Source: Flavobacterium aerium
GTDB lineage: Bacteria; Bacteroidota; Bacteroidia; Flavobacteriales; Flavobacteriaceae
DNA: 64,000 nt
Reading direction: 5' to 3'
Assembly: GCF_030766725.1 (NCBI RefSeq)
Contig: NZ_JARQWR010000011.1
Span: forward strand, 1 to 64,000
Shown: positions 35,565 through 44,571 of the stretch, one piece after another
Position numbering within the stretch: the first letter of the stretch is position 1
Layout: every line of letters starts with the position of its first letter
The notes under the pieces: generated by a model
Told to the model about the DNA's origin: nothing
What the model saw: the letters and a program-made list of their open reading frames with translations, nothing else
Databases searched by the model: none
Program-made: the position numbers and the translations under genes

Positions 35565-36016
35565 CACTGTCACAAAAAACAATTGAAGTCGCCGTAAATC
35601 AAATCGGTGTACAAGAAATCCCTAGAGGTTCCAATGCGGGTCCTGAAGTAGAAATATACTTAAAAAGTGTAGGGTTAAAAAAAGGGTATGCATGGTGTAT
35701 GGCACTATGTTATTGGGTAGTTCAGGAAGCTTCAAAATTAACCAACACTGCAAACCCCCTAAAAAAAACAGCCGGAGTATTAGATCAATGGAACTCAAGA
35801 CCAGAATTAAGAATTAAAACACCTGTTCCGGGATGTGTATTCATTATTGATTTTGGGAAAGGCTTAGGTCATGCCGGAATAGTTGAACATGTTCTGCCTG
35901 ATGGACGAATAGCGACTATTGAGGGAAATACAAATACAGACGGAAGTCGTGAGGGATATGCGGTGTGTCGCCGTATTAGAACAGTTTATCAAATCACGGG
36001 ATTTTTAAAAATTTAA
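35561..36016 (+). CDS. endolysin, CHAP-type amidase
   Basis: 151 residues. Cys in KKGYAWCMALCYWVVQEA and His in GLGHAGIVEHVLPDGRIATI form the CHAP/NlpC-P60-like cysteine amidase core; EIPRGSNAGPEVEIYLKS is the family's N-terminal start. It would cut peptidoglycan during lysis. There is no signal peptide, so it needs the holin. It lies between the holin-like gene and the spanin candidate. Confidence 0.8.
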   Translation: MTLSQKTIEVAVNQIGVQEIPRGSNAGPEVEIYLKSVGLKKGYAWCMALCYWVVQEASKLTNTANPLKKTAGVLDQWNSRPELRIKTPVPGCVFIIDFGKGLGHAGIVEHVLPDGRIATIEGNTNTDGSREGYAVCRRIRTVYQITGFLKI

Positions 36017-36029
36017 AACCATTCAAACT

Positions 36030-36527
36030 ATGTTTAAAACACTTTTAAAAGCATTCTGCTTATTGATTATGGTAACACTCTTTTCATGTGGTGGTACCCC
36101 AAAATTAGCACCTAGAATTGAAATTACTAAAACGGAAACAATCACAAAGGTACTGCATGATACAGTTTTCAAAACTGAAAAAGATAATAGTTCTTATCAT
36201 GCTTTATTGGATTGTCAAAACAGTAAGATAAAAATAAAAGAGGTCACACATTCAAAGGCAGGAAAAACCCACCTTAATAAGCCGAAAGTAGAAATCAAGG
36301 ATAACATTCTGTATGTGGATTGTGAAGCGAGGGAACAGGAACTTAGAGCTAAATGGGAATCCGAAAATAGAGAACAATTCATAGAAAGTGAAACTACTAT
36401 TCCAATATATATTGAAAAACCATACAGTATATTTTTGACCATTCAAATATGGCTTGGACGGCTTTTTATACTACTTGTATTAGGATTATGTACGCTATCA
36501 TACATCCGTTGGAAAATTAAAAAATAA
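36030..36527 (+). CDS. candidate unimolecular spanin (lipoprotein with C-terminal membrane segment)
   Basis: 165 residues. A lipobox (LFSCGGT, Cys about residue 20) would anchor the N-terminus in the outer membrane, and a C-terminal hydrophobic segment (FLTIQIWLGRLFILLVLGL) would anchor the end in the inner membrane, with a periplasmic stretch of about 100 residues between. This is the layout of u-spanins, which fuse the two membranes in the last step of lysis. It follows the endolysin by 13 bp. Confidence 0.6.
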   Translation: MFKTLLKAFCLLIMVTLFSCGGTPKLAPRIEITKTETITKVLHDTVFKTEKDNSSYHALLDCQNSKIKIKEVTHSKAGKTHLNKPKVEIKDNILYVDCEAREQELRAKWESENREQFIESETTIPIYIEKPYSIFLTIQIWLGRLFILLVLGLCTLSYIRWKIKK

Positions 36528-36547
36528 CAATCAAAAACATTATAATT

Positions 36548-36910
36548 ATGTCACAATTCCAAGAAAAAGCGCAGGATTATTTCCTACGTCATCAGCTAAA
36601 CCTTGAGTGTTTTATTACTTCTGACGGACGTGTATTTCATGCAAAAGGATCGGCAGATAGTTTCGCAGCACTTTTAGAGGACAATACTGTAGAATCCTTT
36701 AAAAAAGATTCAGTAAACAAATCAACTGATCAAAACACCAAAAAGGATAAACTCTACACATTGGAAGATTTAAAAACTTTTTCCCTCGATACAGCAAAAT
36801 ACAATGAGGCAAAAGCCTTGATTGATGGATTAGGTTTAAAAGCTGCATCCCAAAAAAAGGAGGATATTTTTGAATTAATAAAAGAAGAACAATCTAAACT
36901 AATAGAGTAA
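36548..36910 (+). CDS. late protein with HeH/SAP-like C-terminus
   Basis: 120 residues. The N-terminus includes LECFITSDGRVFHAKGSAD; the C-terminus (KYNEAKALIDGLGLKAASQKK…) looks like a helix-extended-helix motif found in several small phage proteins. Probably a virion or head-tail protein. Its stop overlaps the sheath gene start (TAATG). Confidence 0.5.
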   Translation: MSQFQEKAQDYFLRHQLNLECFITSDGRVFHAKGSADSFAALLEDNTVESFKKDSVNKSTDQNTKKDKLYTLEDLKTFSLDTAKYNEAKALIDGLGLKAASQKKEDIFELIKEEQSKLIE

Positions 36911-38070
36911 TGGCACAAGGTACAGGAACCCCAAAGGTCAACGTAAAGGTGACCTCCGGCAATTTGCAACGCCAAATACCAATTATTGACGGCGTTGCAG
37001 GAATTGTCGGAACAGCCTATAAACCAGCTAATATAGGTACTGTTAAACAAGTATTTGGTTATGAGGATGCCGTAAGTAAAGGTATTACTCTACTTGATGA
37101 ACCCTTTTTAAATCGTCAAATTAAAGAGTTTTACGATGAATTAGGCGGTAATCAAGAATTGTGGTTGTTAGGTTGTGAAGACACGATGTTATTAAAAGAA
37201 ATGGTATCTGCAACTAATGCCAATGGACTAAAGAAACTTTTATCCGTTTCTCAAGGTCGTGTTAACCTACCCTATGTATGCCGAAAACCAGATGATACTT
37301 ATACACCAGGAGCAGGGTTTTTGGATAAGGATGTTGAAGAGGCTGTAATTGCTTCAAAACCACTATGTCTATATCAGCAAGGTATTAATCGTCCAATACG
37401 ATTACTCATTGAGGGTCGTGTAAATGATATTACAGCCATTAACATGTATAAACCTAACACCGCTAGTAATAGTTATGTAGGGGTTGTGTTGGGAAGTAAT
37501 TTACCAGATAAATCCGCCAGTGGTGCAATTGCACTTGCAAGAGCAGTGAAATTTGGGGCACATGAGAAAATTGGTTCTGGTCAAAATGGAGCCTTAACTA
37601 TCGATAAGGTGTTCATTGGTGCAAAACCACTAGAGGAATTCTTCATGGAAGAATTAGACGTTTTTAGCGACTCCGGTTACATTATAATGTACCACAGAGA
37701 GGGAGCAGCTGGGTATTATTTCGGGGTTGACAATATGGCTGGTGATGATGATTTTCATATCCTAGTTCATGGCCGAATTATCGATAAATGTCAACGTATC
37801 GCAACAGCAACCTGTACCCCTTTTATTGAAACTTCAATTCGGGTAACGGCTGAGGGATCAATTAATGATACGGATGCTAAATACTTGGAGGACTTGGTAC
37901 GTAGCCAAATCACAGCCAGAACTAACGGTCAAATTAGTGGCGTTGATGTAATTGTACCAACAGAACAGGACATTATCAATACATCCACTTTAGAAATGCA
38001 AATCAAAGTACAACCATTAGGATATTTAACCTGGATAAATATCACAATGGGATTAACCACTAATTTATAA
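36910..38070 (+). CDS. tail sheath protein (DUF2586-like)
   Basis: 386 residues. The start MAQGTGTPKVNVKVTSGNLQ and the middle (VGVVLGSNLPDKSASGAIAL; GYIIMYHREGAAGYYFGVDN) fit the DUF2586 contractile sheath family of Bacteroidetes phages, equivalent to Mu gpL. A sheath means a contractile, myovirus-type tail, which the tube and baseplate genes downstream agree with. Confidence 0.75.
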   Translation: MAQGTGTPKVNVKVTSGNLQRQIPIIDGVAGIVGTAYKPANIGTVKQVFGYEDAVSKGITLLDEPFLNRQIKEFYDELGGNQELWLLGCEDTMLLKEMVSATNANGLKKLLSVSQGRVNLPYVCRKPDDTYTPGAGFLDKDVEEAVIASKPLCLYQQGINRPIRLLIEGRVNDITAINMYKPNTASNSYVGVVLGSNLPDKSASGAIALARAVKFGAHEKIGSGQNGALTIDKVFIGAKPLEEFFMEELDVFSDSGYIIMYHREGAAGYYFGVDNMAGDDDFHILVHGRIIDKCQRIATATCTPFIETSIRVTAEGSINDTDAKYLEDLVRSQITARTNGQISGVDVIVPTEQDIINTSTLEMQIKVQPLGYLTWINITMGLTTNL

Positions 38071-38073
38071 GCT

Positions 38074-38508
38074 ATGAATGAATTAAATATTACTAGTGCG
38101 GAATGTTCATGGGCTCATTTTGAAATCAAAGTTTTAAACCGTGTGATTAAAGGATTAAGAGCATTTGGCTTTAAAAAAACCGTTGAAACCGAACATTTGT
38201 TTGGTTCAGGTAATGCTCCTATTGATATTACAAGAGGGAACATAACGTATGAGGGAAGTATTAAGGTTTTAGGTTTTGAAGCCGATGCCATGAACAAAGC
38301 TGCTAAAACTTCGGGATACTCTGATATTACAGAAGTACCCCACGATATGATTGTAATAACATGCAGCTTTAAACGCCGCACCACTGATCCTATTTCCACT
38401 TACGTGGCTACAGGTGTAGCCTTTAGCGAAAATAGTGTAGATATGGAGCAAAACGCAAAATATAGAGAAATCACTTTGCCGTTTCTCGCTATGAAAATCG
38501 ATTTCTAA
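38074..38508 (+). CDS. tail tube protein
   Basis: 144 residues, beta-rich (SWAHFEIKVLNRVIKGLRAF; GNAPIDITRGNITYEGSIKV; SYSDITEVPHDMIVITC-like). Its position between sheath and chaperone is that of the tube protein (Mu gpM). The 'fG.g..pi…rG…yeG' block is typical of tube proteins. Confidence 0.7.
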   Translation: MNELNITSAECSWAHFEIKVLNRVIKGLRAFGFKKTVETEHLFGSGNAPIDITRGNITYEGSIKVLGFEADAMNKAAKTSGYSDITEVPHDMIVITCSFKRRTTDPISTYVATGVAFSENSVDMEQNAKYREITLPFLAMKIDF

Positions 38509-38534
38509 ATTATTAATTATTAAAACAAATACAA

Positions 38535-38936
38535 ATGTCAAAAGATATAAAAACAGCCTTTGCAGCACGAAAAGTAAAAGAGGCCGAAAAAGTTACCCCA
38601 GTAATAACAAGTAAATTAAGCATCGATGCTTTTTACAAACGCTTTGGCCAAGACACCATTGATCAGTGGAAAAAACAATTTTCAGGGCGTGAATTAATAA
38701 TGTTGGGAGTTGGTGATGATCTTGCCGTTTTAAGGCCTCCTACGGCAGACGATTTAGGGGATTACATGACCACAATCGGTACCTCTTCTTTAAGCAAAGC
38801 GGTGTCTATGATTATGGAAGAATTATGGCTTGATGGGGATATTTCATTAATTGATAATGAGGATAAGTTTATCGCTGTATTCCTTCAAATAAATCAAATC
38901 TTGGAAGGGAAGAAAGCCGACTTTTTTCGCTTTTAG
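38535..38936 (+). CDS. tail assembly chaperone, short form
   Basis: 133 residues, between the tube and tape measure genes as for Mu gp41 and lambda G. It ends with EGKKADFFRF and TAG. Just before the stop is CTTTTTTC (T run 38922-38927), and a downstream frame without its own start (to 39105) can be joined by a shift. It is therefore probably the short product of a frameshifted gene pair that helps pack the tape measure protein. Confidence 0.7.
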   Translation: MSKDIKTAFAARKVKEAEKVTPVITSKLSIDAFYKRFGQDTIDQWKKQFSGRELIMLGVGDDLAVLRPPTADDLGDYMTTIGTSSLSKAVSMIMEELWLDGDISLIDNEDKFIAVFLQINQILEGKKADFFRF

Positions 38937-39105
38937 TAATAAAGGCAAACAAGACTGTAAAGACAAAAAAGCGGGAATAGATTTTCTGATCGTATTTGGC
39001 TCTATGCAATTTGGGGCATCAGCATTAAGAGATTGGGGTGATGATGTGTTTTTTTATCGCACTGGAATAGCCCTCGAACTTTGGGAAAAAGGGATTAAAA
39101 CGTAA
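38926..39105 (+). CDS. frameshifted extension of the tail assembly chaperone
   Basis: This frame is open from the slippery T run to TAA at 39103-39105, 59 codons (FAFSNKGKQDCKDKK…GIALELWEKGIKT), with no usable start near its beginning. A -2 (or +1) shift at 38922-38927 would fuse it to the 133-residue chaperone to give about 190 residues. Mu uses a -2 shift at the same place for gp41/gp42; the -1 frame here stops quickly. The frame's WGDDVFFYRTGIALELW ending is coding-like. Confidence 0.6.
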   Translation, partial: FAFSNKGKQDCKDKKAGIDFLIVFGSMQFGASALRDWGDDVFFYRTGIALELWEKGIKT

Positions 39106-39113
39106 ACTATAAA

Positions 39114-40829
39114 ATGAATAATAATACAGTTGAATTTATTGTAAAAATGCGTGACTTAATGAGTAGCGGACTAGGTCGATTAAGTTCTACCTCTGCTACT
39201 GCTTTTGGGCGTATGAGTAAATCAGCGGATGGTGCCACTAGTCGCAACCACATATTATCAATGAGTTTTAAAGAGTTGACCATAAAAATCAAAGAAGTTG
39301 AGGATAAAATCAAAAACTCTACAATACCCTCTCAAATTAGTGCTGCACGCCGTGAATTAGCAGCATTGCAACGTCAGACTTTAAATCATCCGGGCAATAT
39401 TGGCGGTGGTGGTTCTTCCCGAACTCCAAGAGCAGCCTCCACAGGTGGTATAAGTGATATTGCTTTAGGTTCAATGTTGGGAGGTTATGCAATGCAAGCA
39501 GGAAATGCAATAGTTAGCGCTGTTGGTTCAGGCGTTAGTACAATGATCACTAAATCGATGGAAAAAGAACAGGCCATCACAGGATTAACTACCTTTTTAG
39601 GTAAGCAAGGCGCACAAGAAGCATATAAAAATATCCGTCAAGATGCCGATGTAACACCCTTTGATACGGAATCTTTATTGATGGTAAATCGTTCTTTGAT
39701 TTCAGCTGGTGCAAATGCTAAAGATGCCCGAACTGATACTTTGAATTTAGCCAATGCCGTTTCTGCAGTAGGTGGTGGTAATGATATACTGAGTAGAATG
39801 GCTGCCAATATGCAGCAGGTAAAAACCGTTGGAAAAGCTACGGCAATGGATATTAAGCAGTTTGGTATGGCCGGTATTAATATCTATGCAATGTTATCAA
39901 GAAGTACTGGTAAAAGTATTGATCAAGTTAAAGAAATGGATGTAACCTATGAAGATTTATCCAAAACCTTAGCAATGGCCAATAGCAAAGGAGGTATTTA
40001 TGAGGGGGCAATGGCGGCTCAATCCCAAACAAAATTCGGGAAATGGAGTACTGTAAAAGATAAATTTAGTAATGCTGCTTCGGACATTGGGGATGCCTTT
40101 GATCCTGTTTTTCATCGTTTACTTGATTTGGCTATCTCTTTTGCGGACAATGTTCCGGCAATGCTCGAGAGAGCAAAACCCTTTATCGATGGAATTGCTA
40201 CTGTTATTAATGGCATTGTGGATTTTATACAAGATATCAATTCCGGTTCTAGTGAATGGAGCGGATGGGTTCAAAGAATCCGGGATCACTTTATGGTATT
40301 TAAAGCAATCGTTCAACATATTGGAATAACACTATGGGGCTTTGTTTCAAGTATTGTGGAGTTTGTAAAAAACTCTGAAATCTTGAAAGATATCTTTTCA
40401 TACATATCAACGGCTATCCTAACGGTTTGGAGCGCTATAAGTAAGATTTTAGACCTTATTGTATGGATGTGGGAAAATGTAGTTAAACCGATTTTAGAGG
40501 CGATTGACAGGGCTTATAAATGGATTAAAGGGGTTGATGATGTAGAGATAAAAACCACTAAAAAACTGGTGGTGCCAAAACCTAAAGATGATGATCCTTC
40601 ACCATTAGGAAGTGGAGCCTCAATGATGCAGAGTAATAGTAGTTCTGGCAAAGCTGCAGGGGAATCGGTTGTGGGTGGAGGACCCAAAGTGGTTAATATC
40701 ACCATTGGGAAGTTTTTCGATAACATACAGTTTACAACCCTTAATAATCAAGAAACCTCCCAAGAATTGGAAAATATGGTTTTAGAATGTTTAACGCGAG
40801 TTGTTTATAACGGCTCAAAAACGGTTTAA
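39114..40829 (+). CDS. tail tape measure protein
   Basis: 571 residues, helical, Ala/Ser/Gly-rich. The first part is charged, then a conserved core with KQFGMAGINIYAMLSRSTGK and ATAMDIKQFG, typical of tape measure proteins, then membrane-like helices (VVQH…LWGFVSSIVEFVKN; ILTVWSAISKILDLIVWMWEN). It sets tail length; at roughly 1.5 angstrom per residue that would be near 85 nm. It stands directly after the chaperone pair. Confidence 0.82.
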   Translation: MNNNTVEFIVKMRDLMSSGLGRLSSTSATAFGRMSKSADGATSRNHILSMSFKELTIKIKEVEDKIKNSTIPSQISAARRELAALQRQTLNHPGNIGGGGSSRTPRAASTGGISDIALGSMLGGYAMQAGNAIVSAVGSGVSTMITKSMEKEQAITGLTTFLGKQGAQEAYKNIRQDADVTPFDTESLLMVNRSLISAGANAKDARTDTLNLANAVSAVGGGNDILSRMAANMQQVKTVGKATAMDIKQFGMAGINIYAMLSRSTGKSIDQVKEMDVTYEDLSKTLAMANSKGGIYEGAMAAQSQTKFGKWSTVKDKFSNAASDIGDAFDPVFHRLLDLAISFADNVPAMLERAKPFIDGIATVINGIVDFIQDINSGSSEWSGWVQRIRDHFMVFKAIVQHIGITLWGFVSSIVEFVKNSEILKDIFSYISTAILTVWSAISKILDLIVWMWENVVKPILEAIDRAYKWIKGVDDVEIKTTKKLVVPKPKDDDPSPLGSGASMMQSNSSSGKAAGESVVGGGPKVVNITIGKFFDNIQFTTLNNQETSQELENMVLECLTRVVYNGSKTV

Positions 40830-41441
40830 ATGGCAAATATATTTGACATATACGAATTGTATAAACAATACTATGGTGTGGCAAAATATCACGTTTTACC
40901 CTCTGCAGATGATAAGGCAATTTCTCAAAAAATTGCTTACAGCCTTGAAAAACGAGAAACCGAAAGCGGAGCCATTCAATACAGTTCAAAGCAAATATCA
41001 TTCAATAAAACCGGTTTAATCGGTCAGGATATTTGGCACCCAGTACAACTTTGGAAATCAGGTACAGAATTTATTGATATTGATATTTGTACCATTAGAA
41101 TAAATGGACAAAAAACCATCGTGAAAACAGCGGTAAGTGAGCGAAAAGGAACTGTTAAAGAACAGTTCGCAATTGATGATTATAAGTTCACAATTAAAGG
41201 GTTTTTGGTTGGTAAGAATCAAACCATACCGGAGAAAGAAATATCTCTTTTAAAAGACTTTTACGAAAGTAGTGATCCAATATTATTATATGGCGGATAT
41301 CCTGAATTGTTCTTAGATGAATCCTGTAGAGTGGTTATTGATAATCTGGAGTTTCCAGATGTGCAAGGTAAAGCCTATTGGATTAGACCATTCAATTTCA
41401 CGTGTGAATCTGACTTTATAACTGATATAATTATTCAATAA
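40830..41441 (+). CDS. baseplate/tail protein (DUF6046-like)
   Basis: 203 residues starting right after the tape measure stop (MANIFDIYELYKQYYGVAKY). The beta-rich second half (VSERKGTVKEQFAIDDYKFT; DPILLYGGYPELFL; YWIRPFNFTCESDF) fits the DUF6046 proteins seen at this place in Bacteroidetes contractile phages; the role is equivalent to Mu gp43/gpN (DNA circularisation or baseplate). Stop and next start overlap by one base. Confidence 0.6.
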   Translation: MANIFDIYELYKQYYGVAKYHVLPSADDKAISQKIAYSLEKRETESGAIQYSSKQISFNKTGLIGQDIWHPVQLWKSGTEFIDIDICTIRINGQKTIVKTAVSERKGTVKEQFAIDDYKFTIKGFLVGKNQTIPEKEISLLKDFYESSDPILLYGGYPELFLDESCRVVIDNLEFPDVQGKAYWIRPFNFTCESDFITDIIIQ

Positions 41442-42430
41442 TGTTTTATCTAACTTCTACTATAACCATTGGTAAATATTCCAATGTAAAGCCTGCAAAG
41501 GTCGTCTGGAAAACGGATGTGAATAGTTACACTGATACCTGTACCATTGATTTACCCAGGATCACTTACATGAAAAATAGTAAGGCTGTAACCGAAGATA
41601 TAAAGGATCAGAATAACAGGTTAGAATATGATATTAAAGAGGGTGATCCAGTTGATGTACTATTGGGATATGATCGTAATAATGTTAGACGATTTAAGGG
41701 CTTTGTAAAAAGAGTAAATATGTCTATTCCGGTAAAGGTGGAATGTGAAGGTTATAGTTGGCTTTTGTATGACATTATTTTAAATAAAAGTTATGCCAGT
41801 GTGACTGTCAAAGAGTTATTGACTGATTTGTGTAAAGGTACTGAAATCATATTAGCAGCAGATATGCCGCACATCCCTTTAAAAAATGTCCGCTTTAAAA
41901 ATGCTACTGGAATACAAGTTTTAGAATGGTTGAATAACGAATGTAAACTAGCTGTTTATTTCAATTTTGATGAGTTGTATGTAGGGACTCTATTTGGCAA
42001 AAAACAAGACAAAGTTAAATTTCGTTTAGGATGGAACACTGTCAAGGAAGATGATTTCAAATTAAAATTAGTTGATAAAAACGTAAAGATTGTCATCAAA
42101 GAAAAAGCCGATACAGGTAAGGTAAAAAAGACTAAATCTGATGTGAATAAATACAGTAATGAAAAGACTGTAAAGATCAAAGCCGGAATTCCATCCGAAT
42201 TATTAAAACAGATTGCTAACCGTTTACAAGATAAAAGCAACTACAACGGATATGAAGGTAATATCACTGTTTTTTTAGAGCCAAGTGTAAATAAAGGTAT
42301 GACTGCGGAAATAGACGGATATAGATATCCTGAAAAGTCTGGGTTATTTTTTGTTGAAAGTGTTGCCGGAGAATTTGGAAGTAGCGGAGGTCGTCAAACC
42401 ATTGAATTAGGATTTTTAAGAAAAATATAA
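41441..42430 (+). CDS. baseplate hub protein (Mu gp44/gpP-like)
   Basis: 329 residues. The 'DpVdV.LGYd…….F.GfV…..ip..v.ceg' segment (EGDPVDVLLGYDRNNVRRFK then VKVECEGYSWLLY) is characteristic of the gpD/gp27/gp44 hub family that caps the tail tube. A typical domain end (LEPSVNKGMTAEIDGYRYPE, VESVAGEFGSSGGRQ) follows. Its neighbours are the spike and wedge genes. Confidence 0.75.
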   Translation: MFYLTSTITIGKYSNVKPAKVVWKTDVNSYTDTCTIDLPRITYMKNSKAVTEDIKDQNNRLEYDIKEGDPVDVLLGYDRNNVRRFKGFVKRVNMSIPVKVECEGYSWLLYDIILNKSYASVTVKELLTDLCKGTEIILAADMPHIPLKNVRFKNATGIQVLEWLNNECKLAVYFNFDELYVGTLFGKKQDKVKFRLGWNTVKEDDFKLKLVDKNVKIVIKEKADTGKVKKTKSDVNKYSNEKTVKIKAGIPSELLKQIANRLQDKSNYNGYEGNITVFLEPSVNKGMTAEIDGYRYPEKSGLFFVESVAGEFGSSGGRQTIELGFLRKI

Positions 42431-42431
42431 A

Positions 42432-42923
42432 ATGACACAAGACAATCAAATAAGACAAGGCTTAAAAGACATGGCAAAAGGTTCAGCACCACCAGTTAGT
42501 AATATTGCCGTTGTTCAATCCGTAGATGAAACAAAGGGAGTTTGTGTTTTAGAAGATGAGGACGGACAGGAGATATTTGATGTAAGATTACGTCCTGTGT
42601 TAACGGGGAATAAAAGCTTTTTACAAGTTCCAAAAACAGGCAGTTATGTTTTAGCCATTAGAATTGAAGACGACGAGGACTGGATGGTTATTGCTTGCGA
42701 TGAAATAGAAAAAGTGGTATGGTACACTGAAACATCAGTTTTTGAATTATCAGACAAAGTTCATATTGAAAGCGGTGGAGAATCAATGGCCGATTTAATG
42801 GATCAATTATTTAGTGCCATTTCAAATATGGCATTTACAACAAATACAGGTGTAACAATCAAATTGATTAATGCACCGGAATTTGAAGCTTTAAAAATGA
42901 AATTTAATACCCTTTTAAAATGA
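42432..42923 (+). CDS. baseplate spike protein (gp45/gpV-like)
   Basis: 163 residues with an OB-fold-like N-terminal half (VQSVDETKGVCVLEDEDGQE, RLRPVLTGNKSFLQVPKTGS, VLAIRIEDDEDWMVIACDEIE), as in gpV/gp45 spikes that pierce the membrane. The usual long beta-helix tip is very short here (…IESGGESMADLMDQLF…), so the tip may be a separate protein. Overlaps the next gene by 4 bp. Confidence 0.65.
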   Translation: MTQDNQIRQGLKDMAKGSAPPVSNIAVVQSVDETKGVCVLEDEDGQEIFDVRLRPVLTGNKSFLQVPKTGSYVLAIRIEDDEDWMVIACDEIEKVVWYTETSVFELSDKVHIESGGESMADLMDQLFSAISNMAFTTNTGVTIKLINAPEFEALKMKFNTLLK

Positions 42924-43138
42924 GTTTAAACAATTCGGCATTAATTGATGCTTTTATAGCCGTGTTTACCCATGAACAAACACAAGAAACTGATCCTAAC
43001 GCATCGGTGGAACGTATTGCTAAAGGTATGGCAGCTGCAATCGAATTATATGTAAAATCAGGTACCGTAAATGTAAATGTAGAAACCACTGGAACGGCCA
43101 ATGCACAGACAGGAACCGGAACAGGAAACATAACATAA
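42920..43138 (+). CDS. small late protein with Thr/Gly-rich tail
   Basis: 72 residues: a helical first part, then VNVNVETTGTANAQTGTGTG. It lies between spike and wedge genes and overlaps the spike gene (ATGA). It may be the tip partner of the short spike; no family recognised. Confidence 0.5.
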   Translation: MSLNNSALIDAFIAVFTHEQTQETDPNASVERIAKGMAAAIELYVKSGTVNVNVETTGTANAQTGTGTGNIT

Positions 43139-43140
43139 TT

Positions 43141-43431
43141 ATGCCGACAGACTTAACCCTTAATGAATTCATGGATTTGGAAATTGTCAATGGCGATTTT
43201 GTTATATCCGAAAGCACGTATCAAAATCAAAAATTATTGATTATAGGCGATAAAGGCGAATGGAAAGAAAACCCGATGCGTGGGGTTGGTGCAAAGAGAT
43301 ATTTAGAAACTTCGTCACCGGATGAACTTGCCCGAGAATTAAGATTAGAATTTATTGCTGATGGTATGATCATTAATAAAATTGAAATCAAAAAGAATTT
43401 AGAAATACAAGTAGATGCTTATTACCCATAA
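43141..43431 (+). CDS. baseplate wedge protein (gp25/gpW-like, Mu gp46)
   Basis: 96 residues with a gp25/gpW-like pattern: a short start, then KLLIIGDKGEWKENPMRGVG and ELAREL…GMIINKIEIKKN. The 'Gewk..P..Gvg' block is typical. It connects the hub to the wedge. Confidence 0.7.
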   Translation: MPTDLTLNEFMDLEIVNGDFVISESTYQNQKLLIIGDKGEWKENPMRGVGAKRYLETSSPDELARELRLEFIADGMIINKIEIKKNLEIQVDAYYP

Positions 43432-43442
43432 AATGATAAATA

Positions 43443-43730
43443 ATGACTGTAACTGTATTAATGCTTCAAAACTGGACTGATTTATCAATTCAATACACTG
43501 GCAACTCTTATAATGCATTTGAAATAGCAATGGCAAATAATCGCTCTATGAGTAATGATTTAATTGTCGGAGAATCCATTTTGATACCGGATAATATAGA
43601 GATATCAAGTAAAGCTTTACAGTATTTAAAAGCCCGTAATATTCAACCCGCTACAGGTTTTAAAAATGATTTCACAATACCAACGGGAATTGGAAGTATG
43701 ATAATAGAAGATAATTTTATAGTAAGTTAA
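43443..43730 (+). CDS. LysM-like tail protein (gpX-like)
   Basis: 95 residues. WTDLSIQYTGNSYNAFEIAM… and LIVGESILIPDNIE have the spacing of one LysM domain ('dls.qytG….a…iA..N….sd.l..Ge.l.iP'), as in phage tail gpX proteins that fix the baseplate. Small but convincing by pattern and place. Confidence 0.7.
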   Translation: MTVTVLMLQNWTDLSIQYTGNSYNAFEIAMANNRSMSNDLIVGESILIPDNIEISSKALQYLKARNIQPATGFKNDFTIPTGIGSMIIEDNFIVS

Positions 43731-43731
43731 A

Positions 43732-44571
43732 ATGGCTAGAAGTAAAACTGTAATACAAGAAGAAATACTAAACGATATTGCTCAAAACAGTTATTTACAG
43801 GGGTTAAACTCTGTAAGTAATGCTTCAATATTTAAAAATTTTGTTTACTCAGTAGCCTATGTAATATGGACTCTTGAAGTACTTTTTGATACTCATAAAA
43901 AGGAAATAGATGGCAAAATCCTTACGCAAAAGGTAGGCCGTGCCCCTTGGTGGAAAGGTATGGCTGAAAAATTTCAATGGGGTTTTTCATTGGTTTATGA
44001 TCATGATTATTTTGATAACGGAACAGCTACTGAAGAGGAAATTGAAGCTTCAAAGATTATTAAATATTGTGCGGTTACTCCAGTGATTGGAAGTAGTTTA
44101 TTAATTATTAAAATTGCCGGGGAAACTTCCGGAGTTTTATCGCCAATTACAGAAGATCAACAGGAATCATTTCATGCATATATGGAACGTGTCGGGTTTG
44201 CAGGAGTTCCTTTCAGGGTAATAAACTATTTACCGGATCGACTAATATTATCCATTAGGATTTTTCGTGATCCACTAGTTTTAAATGGTAATGGGATGAG
44301 TATTCTTGATGGTAATTTTCCTGTTGAAATAGCCATAAGGGAATTTATGAAAGAATTACCATTTGATGGGGAACTAGTATTGGATAGTCTAGCGACTAAA
44401 CTTAAAACTGTGCCGGGTGTATTGATTCCGTCAATTGATGCAGCATCGAGTTCATGGATAAATCCGGATACAGGAGGATATGGACAACCCCAACCCATTG
44501 ATGTTAAAACTATCCCAGTGAGTGGTTATTTTGAGGTTCAAAATTTTGATACTATTAGTTATGTGGTTTAA
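43732..44571 (+). CDS. baseplate J-like protein (Mu gp47-like)
   Basis: 279 residues. N-terminus: VIQEEILNDIAQNSYLQGLN, as in J-like proteins; the centre has WWKGMAEKFQWGFSLVYDHD and the end AIREFMKELPFDGELVLDSL…KTVPGVLIPS. It forms the baseplate wedge together with the next protein, with which it overlaps by 11 bp. Confidence 0.65.
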   Translation: MARSKTVIQEEILNDIAQNSYLQGLNSVSNASIFKNFVYSVAYVIWTLEVLFDTHKKEIDGKILTQKVGRAPWWKGMAEKFQWGFSLVYDHDYFDNGTATEEEIEASKIIKYCAVTPVIGSSLLIIKIAGETSGVLSPITEDQQESFHAYMERVGFAGVPFRVINYLPDRLILSIRIFRDPLVLNGNGMSILDGNFPVEIAIREFMKELPFDGELVLDSLATKLKTVPGVLIPSIDAASSSWINPDTGGYGQPQPIDVKTIPVSGYFEVQNFDTISYVV

